Shown here: positions 8,696 through 16,926 of the stretch, in pieces
Layout of the letters: every line of letters starts with the position of its first letter
Position numbering within the stretch: the stretch's first letter is position 1
NCBI RefSeq assembly: GCF_042661605.1
Contig: NZ_JBHSWJ010000002.1
Coordinates: 2,976,001 to 3,040,000, forward strand
Source of the DNA: Branchiibius cervicis
GTDB lineage: Bacteria; Actinomycetota; Actinomycetes; Actinomycetales; Dermatophilaceae
DNA: 64,000 bases
Direction of reading: 5' to 3'
Translations under genes and position numbers: made by a program
The notes under the pieces: model-generated
Told to the model about the DNA's origin: nothing
What the model saw: only the letters and a program-made list of their open reading frames with translations
The model's database searches: none

Positions 8696-9602
8696 ACTGG
8701 TTGATCGGTGCCATCCCCGGGCTGGTGGCGATGACGGCCTTCCTGGTGTTCGTCCGCGGCTACCGGATGCTGCGGACGGATCCGGCGATGGATCTGGGCG
8801 CCGACGAGGTCGCCCTGCTGCGCGGCGCGGAGCAGCAACGCTCCAAGGGTCAGAGCGCGATCACGTCGCTGTCCTACCGGCTGGTGCCCACCCTGCGGAA
8901 GGTTCTGCCGCCCAAGGCACTTCGCTGGCTGCAGCGGCAGGTCGACCTGGCGGGTCGGCCCGACGGCCTCGATGTCGACTCGGTCCTGGCTCGCAGCATC
9001 CTGTGGATGATGATCATCAGCCCGGCTGCCCTGATCTTCGTTCTGCAGGGCAACCTCCTGCTGCTCCTGCTGTGCGTCGCCGTCGTCATCGTGCTGCCGC
9101 TGGCCCGGCTGACCGCGACGGCCCGCAAGCGCCGCGAGCAGATCGACGCCGACCTGCCGGACTTCCTGGACGTCCTGGCCGTGACCGTCACCGCCGGCAT
9201 CGGATTCCGTACGGCGCTCGCGACCGTCGCCGAGCGATTCGGCGGACCCTCTCGCACGAGATCCAACTGACGTTGCAGCAGATCAACAACGGCGCGACGG
9301 TGCGGGCCGCATTCGTCGGCCTGCGCTCGCGCGCCGGATCGGAGTCGGTCGAAGACTTCGTGACCGCCTACTTGCAGGCCGAAGAGCTGGGTGCACCGCT
9401 GGTGGACACCCTGGAACACATCGCCGCAGACATGCGCAAGGCGCACGCCCAGCGGCTGCGCCAGCAGGCCGCCCGGGTCGAACCACGGGTCACCCTCGTC
9501 GTGACCGTCGTGATGGTGCCGGCCATCCTCGTCCTCTTCCTCGGCGGCCTCTACTTCGCCGTGGGCGGCGACCAGCTCAAGGGACTCTTCGGTGGCTCCT
9601 GA
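8692..9602 (+). CDS. tadC: Flp pilus inner-membrane platform protein TadC (one frameshift)
   Basis: GTG 8692 overlaps the tadB stop. The first part contains helices and the T2SSF start LPDFLDVLAVTVTAGIGFRTAL. It runs into a stop just after ERFGG. Adding one C in the CCC at 9247-9249 restores LSHEIQLTLQQINNGATVRAA, SVEDFVTAYLQAEELG and the final hydrophobic segment ending GLFGGS at 9602. The reconstructed protein is about 303 residues, typical for TadC. The stop overlaps the histidine kinase start at 9592. Confidence 0.85.
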
Positions 9603-10770
9603 CGGCGCGGTGACCATCAACCCGGTCGCGTTCAAGGTGACGCAGGCCGCGTTCGTCGTGCGCCTGCTGGCACTCGCCGCTGCGCTGACCGCCTCACTGG
9701 GGGCCCGGCTGAGTCCCGCGACTTTGCTGGGCTGCTTGGTCGCCGGCCTGACCAGCTACCTGGGCCTGACCCGTCCGGAGCTGCTGCACGCCGTACGTCG
9801 CCACCCCTCGATCGCGCTGGCCGATGTCGCGCTCATCTCCGCTGCGACGGCGCTCGGCGGCCCGATCAGCCCGTTCGTGCTGATCGCCCTGACCACCGCC
9901 CTGCTGCTCGGCCTGTGGCTGGATGTGCTCGGCGGACTGATCGTCATCTGGACGCTGATGGCCATCTACACCGTCGGGTTACTGGCCCGGGAGACAACCT
10001 CCGGTGACCAGCTGCTGGCGATCTTCGTCATCCCGTTCGTCTACCTCACGCTCTGGTACCTCGGCACAACGCTGCGGCGCGCCCTGGCAGCGCAGGATCA
10101 GCACGAGCTGGTGCTTCGCGACGCGATCGCCACCGCCGCAGCGACGCAGGAGCGCACTCACCTGTCCCGTCAGCTGCATGACTCGGCCGCCAAGACCGTC
10201 CAGGCCATCATGATGGCCTCGAGCGCTCTGCCGACCTACGTCGAGCGCGACTCCGACCAGGCTGTGGTGCTCGCGACCCAGATCCAGGCGATGTCCGGCG
10301 CGGCCGTGCACGAGTTGCGCCAGGCCATGACCAATCTGCGCACCCCGACCTCCCAGCAGCCGCTGCACGAGGCGGTGCGGCACGTGGTCGCCCAGTGGCA
10401 GGCCAAGACCGGCCGGATCGCGCGGGTGGAGATCGATCCCGGCCTCGACACCTCGGACGAAAGCGTCCGCTACGAGCTCCTGGTCGTACTGCAGGAAGCC
10501 CTGGAGAACGTCCACCAGCATGCCGGCGCCGCGGAGACGAACGTCGAATTGCGTTGCCGCGACGGGCAACTCGTTCTCAGAATCGCCGACGACGGCAAGG
10601 GAGCGGATCCGTTGCAGGTCGAGCAGGCCGCCATCGCCGGCCACCTCGGCGTCAAAGGCCTGCACGAGCGGATGGCCCGGATCGGTGGGCGCACCGACTG
10701 GCACAGCACACCTGGGAAGGGGACCATCGTGACGTTCTCCGTCAACGCCCGCGGGCTGGTCGAATCATGA
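9592..10770 (+). CDS. Sensor histidine kinase of the tad locus
   Basis: 392 residues. About five or six hydrophobic segments cover residues 17-160. The dimerisation box ERTHLSRQLHDSAAKTVQAI follows, with the phospho-acceptor His near 196 (HisKA_3 type). The ATPase domain then shows the N box EALENVHQHAG and glycine-rich blocks DDGKGAD and HLGVKGLHERMARIGG. This is the NarL-partner class of kinase. The GTG start lies inside the end of tadC and the stop overlaps the response regulator gene, so the pair is built into the pilus operon and probably controls it. The signal is unknown. Confidence 0.88.
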   Translation: MAPDGAVTINPVAFKVTQAAFVVRLLALAAALTASLGARLSPATLLGCLVAGLTSYLGLTRPELLHAVRRHPSIALADVALISAATALGGPISPFVLIALTTALLLGLWLDVLGGLIVIWTLMAIYTVGLLARETTSGDQLLAIFVIPFVYLTLWYLGTTLRRALAAQDQHELVLRDAIATAAATQERTHLSRQLHDSAAKTVQAIMMASSALPTYVERDSDQAVVLATQIQAMSGAAVHELRQAMTNLRTPTSQQPLHEAVRHVVAQWQAKTGRIARVEIDPGLDTSDESVRYELLVVLQEALENVHQHAGAAETNVELRCRDGQLVLRIADDGKGADPLQVEQAAIAGHLGVKGLHERMARIGGRTDWHSTPGKGTIVTFSVNARGLVES

Positions 10771-11432
10771 GCGACCCCGTGGAGCCGATCCGCATCGTCA
10801 TCGTGGACGACAGCCCGGTCGTGCGGATGGGGCTGCGCGCCCTCGTGGACACCGAAGCGGACCTGAGCGTCGTCGGCGAGGCCGGCGACGGGGAGGAAGC
10901 CCTGCGCGTCGTCCGGCGTGAGTCACCGGACGTGGTGCTGCTCGACGTACGGATGCCCCGCAAGGACGGCCTGTCCGTGCTCGCCGAGATCACCGCGTGC
11001 GCCTCGGTGGTGATGATGACCTTCACCGACGAGCCCGGCGTGATCCACCAGGCGCTTGCGGCCGGCGCGGTCGGCTACCTGGTGCACGGCACCTTCGATG
11101 CGGCGGGCCTGGCCCAATTCATCCGCGGTGCCGCAGGCGGGGTCGGAGCCTTCTCGGGCCCGGCGCTCACGGCCATCCACCAGGCGGTGAGTAACGGCGC
11201 AACCCGGGGCCTGCGCAGCGGGCGGCATCCGCTCAGCCAGCGGCAGGTCGAGGTGATGGAGCTGATCTCCATGGGTCGCTCGAACTCTGAGATCGCCCGG
11301 ACCCTCTTCGTGGCGGAGAAGACCGTGAAGAACCACATCAACCAGATCTTCGCCGCGCTGGGCGTCGAGACGCGCGCCGAGGCAATCGCGGCCTGGCTCG
11401 GCACCGATCAGCCGGTGCCTTTGGGCCCGTGA
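10767..11432 (+). CDS. NarL/LuxR-type response regulator of the tad locus
   Basis: 221 residues. The receiver domain has the acidic pair VDD near residue 14, phospho-acceptor Asp near 60 (VVLLDVRMP) and a conserved Lys/Gly region. The LuxR helix-turn-helix is LSQRQVEVMELISMGRSNSE through KTVKNHINQIFAALGV. It is translationally coupled to the kinase at 9592. The gene ends at the 16-base motif (11433-11448) that recurs before pseudopilin copy 1, which makes that motif the first candidate binding site. That link is inference. Confidence 0.9.
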   Translation: MSDPVEPIRIVIVDDSPVVRMGLRALVDTEADLSVVGEAGDGEEALRVVRRESPDVVLLDVRMPRKDGLSVLAEITACASVVMMTFTDEPGVIHQALAAGAVGYLVHGTFDAAGLAQFIRGAAGGVGAFSGPALTAIHQAVSNGATRGLRSGRHPLSQRQVEVMELISMGRSNSEIARTLFVAEKTVKNHINQIFAALGVETRAEAIAAWLGTDQPVPLGP

Positions 11433-11448
11433 ATGGGCCCGCGGACCC
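11433..11448. promoter_or_regulatory. Candidate regulatory motif upstream of flp
   Basis: ATGGGCCCGCGGACCC matches 669-684 exactly. Here it stands alone, without the second inverted arm seen at 694-707. It lies about 120 bases before the flp start, right after the response regulator stop. In both places it precedes a class III prepilin-like gene. The rest of 11449-11567 shows no ORF; GTAGCGTTTCCC at 11471 may be part of the promoter, but I cannot assign -35/-10 boxes with confidence. Confidence 0.5.
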
Positions 11449-11567
11449 TACGGGTGCCGACCTCAGATCCGTAGCGTTTCCCATGTCAGCAAGGGGCACC
11501 GCAGTCGGGGCCTCGCACCCACCGAGTAAGCCCCGCAGCCAGCGGACAACGTTGAGGGAGAACCGAA

Positions 11568-11789
11568 ATGCAGCACTACATCGCGGCCCGCATGATGGCC
11601 ACCATGCACGTCCTGAAGGCCCGCCTGGAGGACCGCGAGCGCGGCGCCTCGGCCCTGGAATACGTCGGTATGGTCCTCGTCGCGGCCATCCTCGTCGCGG
11701 CAGTGGTGACGGCCGCCAAGGCTGCCGACGTCACCGGCAAGGTCGGCGATCTGATCGACGACATCTTCAAGGGCAACCCGCCGAACTGA
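11568..11789 (+). CDS. flp: Flp-type major pilin
   Basis: A 73-residue prepilin. After a basic leader it has RERG/ASALEYVGMVLVAAILV, the hallmark Flp cleavage site with Glu-Tyr at +5/+6, followed by one helix and a short polar tail (DLIDDIFKGNPPN). It has its own 5' region of about 135 bases and a GAGGGAGAA ribosome site. This fits a pilin that needs more transcript than the assembly genes. A large hairpin sits just after the gene. The polymerised product is expected to form the external Flp pilus. Confidence 0.92.
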   Translation: MQHYIAARMMATMHVLKARLEDRERGASALEYVGMVLVAAILVAAVVTAAKAADVTGKVGDLIDDIFKGNPPN

Positions 11790-11824
11790 TCCGCAGACCG
11801 AACCGATTCACACCTGCGGGAACG

Positions 11825-11860
11825 TGGTGCCGGGGTGGGCAACTGCCCACCCCGGCACCA
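11825..11860 (+). terminator. Strong hairpin between flp and the next gene
   Basis: TGGTGCCGGGGTGGGC and GCCCACCCCGGCACCA pair perfectly over 16 bases around a four-base AACT loop. No T-run follows, so it is either an actinobacterial-style terminator without U-tract or a 3' stability element. It would let flp mRNA accumulate above the downstream genes. Confidence 0.7.
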
Positions 11861-11883
11861 CGCGTGGGGCACAGGAGGATTGC

Positions 11884-12534
11884 GTGACCGACGATCCGGA
11901 AGCCGGCGTGGCATCGACGGCCATCATCGTGTGCGTGACCCTGTTGCTGCTCACCCTCGGTGTCGTCGGCTTCGTCCGGTTCGACCGCGCCACCGACCAG
12001 GCCAGCGGACTGCAGAACGCCGCCGATTCCTCGGCGCTGGCCGCCGCCCAGGAGATCGCCAGGGACGCACCGGGCGCGCTAGCCGGTGTCCTCACCGACG
12101 GCGGCAACCTGTCCTGCGGGCTCGGCCAGAACGCCGCGGGCGACTTCGCGGGCCGTAACGGCGCCGACGTGGTCTCCTACTGCTATTACCCGGTCTCGGA
12201 CCGGATCGAGGTCACCGTGCGCAGCCGGGACGTGCTCGAATCGGGCAAGCGGGAGCAGGCCTCCGCCGTCGCGCGGACCGGGATGCGGCTGGGACCCTGC
12301 CGGCTGCCCGACCGGCCGACCCCGACACCGACGCCCTCGCCGTCCCCCACGTCGACGGGCCCGTCGCCGTCCAGCACCCCATCTCCGACGACCAGCACAC
12401 CGCCACCGGACTCCGACGCGACCGCCAGTTGCGGCGACCTGCAGATCCCCCTGACCTTCCCCGGCGACGGCGGGCCGGTCGTTGTGCACTGGGACCGGAT
12501 CGACCTACATTTCGAGCCCCGCCTGCAGGGCTAG
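11884..12534 (+). CDS. TadG/TadE-like exported protein with Pro/Ser/Thr tail
   Basis: GTG start with ACAGGAGG upstream. EAGVASTAIIVCVTLLLLTLG gives one N-terminal helix of the kind seen in TadG/Rv3654c-like proteins (ATDQASGLQNAADSSALAAA). Unlike true pseudopilins it lacks Glu at +5. The mid domain has several cysteines. A linker of Pro, Thr and Ser (residues about 145-180) leads to a C-terminal tail with one further Cys. The protein probably spans the cell wall from a membrane anchor. It follows the flp hairpin, so its expression may depend on read-through. Confidence 0.7.
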   Translation: MTDDPEAGVASTAIIVCVTLLLLTLGVVGFVRFDRATDQASGLQNAADSSALAAAQEIARDAPGALAGVLTDGGNLSCGLGQNAAGDFAGRNGADVVSYCYYPVSDRIEVTVRSRDVLESGKREQASAVARTGMRLGPCRLPDRPTPTPTPSPSPTSTGPSPSSTPSPTTSTPPPDSDATASCGDLQIPLTFPGDGGPVVVHWDRIDLHFEPRLQG

Positions 12535-12654
12535 GACCCGCCCGGCCCACCGCCGGCGGCCGCGACCGGACTGATGCGCGAGCCCGGCCCCGGGCCCGCC
12601 ATCGGTTACCGTGGCGGCGGAACGGCCGGCGTCCCAATCAGAAAGGATTGCTTC

Positions 12655-13739
12655 GTGAGGACACGCACACGCATCGCCGCCGGTGGTGTCGCGGCGGTGA
12701 CAGCGTTGCTGGGTGCCATCGTGCCTGCAACCGCGGCAACCGACGACACAGTCCCGGTCCTGGGCCAGGTCCGCTCGGGCTACCTGGGCAACGGCGATGC
12801 CCCCCAGGGAGTCATCACGGTCCATGGGGTCCGGCGCATCGAGAGCGGCACCGCCGTCTACTTCTCCATCGGGTTCCCGGCCGGGACCACGGGGGACACC
12901 ACGTTCAATCTCGCGTCCATCGTGCTGGCCTCCAGCTCCGCGATGTCGGTCGACAAGCAGTCCGTGGATTCGCTCACCAACGCCGGAGTCGTCGATTCGG
13001 CGGGCCGGAAGATGTACGTCACGCTGGTCACCCCCGATAAGCACTGCGTGTGCTCGCCGGGGTCGCTGGTCAGCCACGTCGAGGGCGACAACGCCGGCAA
13101 GGCGTTCGCCCTCTACTACGTCGTGCCGACCCTGCCCGCGTCGGTGACCTCGGTCGATGTGAACATCGCCGGCAGCATCATTCCCGACGTCCCCGTGCAG
13201 GACGGGGCGATGACCCCGACGCGACCGGCCGACCAGCCCATCCAGGTGGGATCCGGCTGGCCGGCCATCGACGACAACCGGCTGAAGGCAGTCACCGACA
13301 CGGCGCGGTCCGTACTGCCGTTGACCCAACAGGTCAGCGACCTGAGCGGCCAGATCACCGACCGGACCAAGTCCGCCACCCGATCGGTGGATATCGCCTC
13401 CGACGTGCTGTTCGCCGTCGACAGCGCTGAACTGTCGCCCGCCGCGAAAGCCACCCTCGCCAAGGCAGCCGCCGCGCTGAAGGCCGACCGGGTCACCGGC
13501 ACGGTCAACGTGATCGGCTACACCGACTCCGACAACACCGAAGCGCACAACCTGGACCTGTCCAAGCGGCGCGCCGCCGCCGTGGCCGCTGCTCTGAAAC
13601 CGATGGTGCCGCAAGGAATCACGCTGGTCCCGCAGGGCAAGGGTGAGGCAGACCCGGTGGCAAGCAACAGCAACGAGGCAGGCAAGGCGCTCAACCGGCG
13701 GGTCTCCTTGTCGTTCGCGAACCCGGGGGCACCCAGTGA
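12655..13739 (+). CDS. Exported OmpA-like protein with CVC domain (frameshift at 3' end)
   Basis: GTG 12655 with AAAGGA upstream. A signal peptide (about 28 residues, ending ATA-A) precedes a unique domain of about 160 residues. That domain contains SAGRKMY, KHCVCSPGSLV and a segment ending IAGSIIPDVPV. An OmpA domain follows: SDVLFAVDSAELSPAAK, a GYTDSDN peptidoglycan-binding motif and LSKRRAAAVAAAL. OmpA domains bind peptidoglycan. As written the frame runs past its natural end. Adding one G to the G5 run at 13725-13729 gives a TGA at 13737-13739 overlapping the next gene's GTG. The reconstructed length is about 361 residues. A wall anchor for the pilus is inferred from location. Confidence 0.8.
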
Positions 13740-14326
13740 AACGCACCATCGTCAGCGCCGGAACCGTCCTTGCCGCCACGCTCGCCCTGACCGGATGCAC
13801 CGGCGGCAGCGACACCGTCACTACGTCTGCGGCACCGACGGGTTCGGCGACCAGCGGGACGTCGAGCACCCCGGGTACGACGACCTCGAGCCCCAGCGCC
13901 TCGGTGCCTGCGGGCATGCTGGACTTCGCCGAGAAGCCGGCCGCGAAGGCGACCAGCACCACGTTCTTCCCCAGCGGGGCGCCCGCCACGCTCTTCATCG
14001 CCCCGGTGCGCGGCGACTCGCAGTCCAGTCTGCTGACGTTCTGGATCACCACGTCGCAGTCCGCCGACTCCCCCATCAGCGCGGACGTGGCCAGCAGCTG
14101 GCCGAAGCTGGTGGACCCGGCGGGCCAGAAGGCGTACGGCGTCACCACCTACTCGGGGACGCCCGGCACGAGCAACGCGCCGAAGTGCGTGTGCACGCCG
14201 ACCGCGGTCATCTACAGCACGCCCCGGGTCATGACCGCCGCATACCCGGCGCTCCCGGCCGGCCTGACCAAGATCACCGTGCGTCTCAAGGGTTTCGCCG
14301 ATGTGGTGGTGCCGGTCACCCGCTGA
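13736..14326 (+). CDS. Lipoprotein carrying the same CVC domain as the upstream OmpA-like protein
   Basis: 196 residues with a signal peptide and lipobox LTGC. A Ser/Thr/Gly linker is followed by a domain with DPAGQKAY, APKCVCTPTAVIY, YPALPAGLTKITV and GFADVVVPV. These blocks line up in order with SAGRKMY, KHCVCSPGSLV, PTLPASVTSVDV and GSIIPDVPV in the OmpA-like protein. I read the two as copies of one domain, once wall-bound and once membrane-anchored. The domain itself is unknown to me. The stop lies inside the first unit of the tandem repeat at 14323. Confidence 0.75.
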   Translation: MKRTIVSAGTVLAATLALTGCTGGSDTVTTSAAPTGSATSGTSSTPGTTTSSPSASVPAGMLDFAEKPAAKATSTTFFPSGAPATLFIAPVRGDSQSSLLTFWITTSQSADSPISADVASSWPKLVDPAGQKAYGVTTYSGTPGTSNAPKCVCTPTAVIYSTPRVMTAAYPALPAGLTKITVRLKGFADVVVPVTR

Positions 14327-14404
14327 TCGCGCCCGGGCGACCTGATCGCGCCCGGGCGACCTGATCGCGCCGGGCCCGGCTTTGGGCCCGGCTTTGGGCC
14401 CGGC
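14323..14404. repeat. Two adjoining short tandem repeats
   Basis: CTGATCGCGCCCGGGCGAC occurs at 14323-14341 and 14342-14360, with a partial third unit from 14361. GGGCCCGGCTTT then occurs at 14372-14383 and 14384-14395, with a partial third to 14404. The array lies between the lipoprotein stop and the GTG at 14446. The units contain self-complementary CCCGGG and GGGCCC, so the transcript could form alternative hairpins. It is not CRISPR: the units abut with no spacers. Confidence 0.8.
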
Positions 14405-14445
14405 GGCCCGGGTGGCAGGCCACCGCCGACGATTACGGTCCACGG

Positions 14446-15890
14446 GTGAGCAGACGCGGCGCAGTGGAACGGGGAGCCTCCACCCTCGAATACATCGGCG
14501 CCATCGTGCTCGCCGCGATCCTGGTCGCGGCCATCGTGCTCGCCGTGACCACGGACAACAAGGTCGAGGTCGCCATGTGCAAGGCGATCAACAGCGTGCT
14601 GCAACAGGACGGCAGCTGCGGGCCGGCCACCGCCCCCGGGCCGAGCGACAAGGACTACCAGCCCGAGAAGTGCAAGTACAACGAGAAGGGTGAGTCCTAC
14701 AACAGCAAGGTCAAAATCCTGTTCATCGAGATCGGCGACAACGCCGGCCTGGTCGAAACCGTCTACAGCGACGGCTCGGTGGAGCTGACCGCGACGGACG
14801 GCGGCAGCCTGGGCGCCACCGGCGGGGTGGGCGCGGACGTCACCTTCGGCAAGCTTGAGGCCGGCGCCAAGGTCAACTTCGGCGGGGGTCTGGAGTTCGA
14901 CTACGGCTCCACGTGGAGTTTCAGCGGCGCCGACGGCAAGAAGAAGGCCGATGAGTTCCGCAAGGGTCTGCAGGACTATCTGGCCGATCAGCAGATGATG
15001 AAGGACAACCCCGGCTACAGCATCTACTGTGCGTTCGGCGGATGCGCCGATGCGCCCCGCGACCCGGACTCGCAGATGAGCAGCATCAAGGTCACCGGAG
15101 ACGTGTCCGGCGACCTGGGCATCAGTCTGACGAACAAGACCGGCACCGGCGAGAACAAGACCGGCGAGTCGATCCCGGCAGCGCAGGTCGTGGCCAAGGT
15201 CGGAGCCGATTCGCAGTGGGCCATCAACACCGACAACCGCACGGGGGACACGACGTACACCACGTCGCTGGGGCTGAGCGGCAGCGTCGGCGGGCAGTTG
15301 TGGACCGCGACCTGGGGCACCAAGGGCGCGACCGACGTCACCATGGCGATCACCAAGAACAAGGACGGGAAGGTGGTCGGCCTGAAGTTCGTCAGCACGA
15401 CCGAGGGGGCGTGTCCGGCGGCTCGTCCGCCTCCGGCGACACCCAGAACGGCAAGAAGTCCGGGGGCGACGGCAGCATCGCGACCAGCACCGACACGACG
15501 AAAGCCACCGTGATCACCACCGACCTGTCGATCGATCCGAACGACTCGGCCGCCCAGAGCACCATCGCCGACTGGCTCGGCGGTGACACGAACTACTCGT
15601 GGGCCGGTGCCATCGCGGCCGGCGGCATCGACCCGTCCTACGCCGACCCGCACGACCCCTTCCAGCAGCTGATGCACGACCGCGCAAAGGTCAGCGCCGT
15701 CACGTACGACAATGTGAAGGACACGACGGCATTCGGATTGAACGTGAAAGTGGGAGTTGCGTTGGGCTTCGACTTCAGCCTGGAGGACTCAGAATCGCAG
15801 GCCGTGGCGGCGTCCTACCTGGGCGCACCGGACGCCTCTGGCCAGCGGGCGCCGGTCCCCTACTCCGACTGTGTCGAAGGAGGCAACTGA
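14446..15890 (+). CDS. Large class III pseudopilin-like protein, copy 2 (one frameshift)
   Basis: GTG 14446 opens RRGAVERG/ASTLEYIGAIV, a Flp-type prepilin signal with Glu-Tyr at +5/+6, followed by one helix and then an exported domain of about 440 residues. Blocks include DGGSLGATGGVGADVTF, a Lys-rich segment near 165-175 and a Gly/Thr/Asn-rich C-terminal half with WLGGDTNYSWAGAI. As written the frame breaks near 15410. One extra G in the G5 run at 15405-15409 joins the second half, giving about 481 residues ending at the TGA at 15888. It is a paralogue of the gene at 621. Flp pilins have 50-80 residues, so this would be a pilin-like anchor carrying a large surface domain, for example a tip or adhesin. 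Confidence 0.75.
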
Positions 15891-16423
15891 TGCGCACGAC
15901 CGTTGCGGCAGTGCTGACCGCCGCCAGCGTGCTGGCGATGGCTGCGTGCAGTTCGTCCGCGACCGGCCCGCAGCCCGGCGGCGGCGGGCAGGTCGACTAC
16001 GTCGAGGTGAGTCAGGGGCATCTGAGCTTCCAGGTGCCCGCGTCGTGGAAGAAGACCACGGATGTCACCAAGCCGTTCGATGCCAAGTACTCCGGTGACG
16101 GGATGCAGTTGCAGGTCGCCGGTGAGTTGGGTGACGACAGCAGCGCGTACGCCGCTCTGGCGCGTCTGGATCTCCCGGCAACGGTCGGGTTGGCCGGCTA
16201 CCGCCCGGGCACCACGAACCGCATCACGGTCGAGGGGGCGCACGACGCCGTGGTGCGTTCCTTCACCTACACCGACGGCCCGAGCACCCGCCATGGCGTC
16301 TGGATCGTGGCCACCCAATGGCCCTACCCGAAATCCGCGGCCCTCACGATGACGGGCACCACGGTGGACTCTGACGTGGTGTCGCACATCCAGGAGAGCC
16401 TGGCGTTCAAGACCTACCACTGA
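15890..16423 (+). CDS. Secreted lipoprotein, companion of pseudopilin copy 2
   Basis: ATG 15890 overlaps the preceding TGA and has AAGGAGG upstream. The signal peptide ends in lipobox MAAC. A Gly-rich linker is followed by a 140-residue domain starting VSQGHLSFQVPASWKK, with HDAVVRSFTYTDG and a closing HIQESLAFKTYH. Layout and the VPASW block match the lipoprotein at 1173 that accompanies pseudopilin copy 1. An LpqN/PsbP-like fold is possible. It should be anchored on the outer face of the membrane, where it could contact the pseudopilin. Confidence 0.78.
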   Translation: MRTTVAAVLTAASVLAMAACSSSATGPQPGGGGQVDYVEVSQGHLSFQVPASWKKTTDVTKPFDAKYSGDGMQLQVAGELGDDSSAYAALARLDLPATVGLAGYRPGTTNRITVEGAHDAVVRSFTYTDGPSTRHGVWIVATQWPYPKSAALTMTGTTVDSDVVSHIQESLAFKTYH

Positions 16424-16443
16424 CCTACGATCGGATTTCTGCT

Positions 16444-16899
16444 ATGACCGTCGCCAGCACTGACGACATGCGCTCGTCCACCCTGCTGCGGACGTTCGCG
16501 GCGACGGTCGTGGCGTTCCTCGGTCCGGTAGTCCTGCAACCGCGCGTCAGCCGGATCGGCCTGGACGCGATCGACTACACCGCGGGCTCCTCCCCGGACT
16601 CGGCCGTGGTGGTCATCATCGCTCTGAGCGCCTGCCTGTCCTGTGGCCTGACCGGTCTCGTCGTCGGCTTGCTCTTCAACCTCGGCTGGCGCAGCGCGCT
16701 CACCGCCGCCGTCGGCGCCGGCGTGCTCACCCTGGTCCTGGGGTCGGTCGCGGCGAACGGGCGCGGGGTCGCACTCAACCTGCCGCTGCAGGCGCTGTGG
16801 GCCGCGCTGGGCGGTATCTGCCTCTTCAGTGCAGCGATATTCGGCGCCTGGCTGCGTCGGCGACTGGCGGGTCGGTCCTTCCGGGCAGATCTGCTGTAG
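16444..16899 (+). CDS. Small polytopic membrane protein
   Basis: 151 residues with about four hydrophobic segments (near 18-35, 55-80, 84-103 and 115-138) and a basic C-terminus (RRRLAGRSFRADLL). It lies 20 bases after the lipoprotein gene and completes a pseudopilin/lipoprotein/membrane-protein trio like the one at 621-1793. No family recognised. It is the last gene of the pilus region before the strand changes. Confidence 0.7.
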   Translation: MTVASTDDMRSSTLLRTFAATVVAFLGPVVLQPRVSRIGLDAIDYTAGSSPDSAVVVIIALSACLSCGLTGLVVGLLFNLGWRSALTAAVGAGVLTLVLGSVAANGRGVALNLPLQALWAALGGICLFSAAIFGAWLRRRLAGRSFRADLL

Positions 16900-16926
16900 C
16901 CCGGCCACCGGCACGGCGCAGCATGC

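Noticed and set aside
14323..14404. Possible CRISPR array
   Set aside because: Units of 19 and 12 bases abut directly without spacers, and no cas gene is present.
485..15409. Phase variation of the pseudopilins and OmpA-like gene through G5 runs
   Set aside because: Similar one-base losses affect putA, thiM, osmC and tadC, which are not phase-variable. Homopolymer undercalling explains all with one cause.
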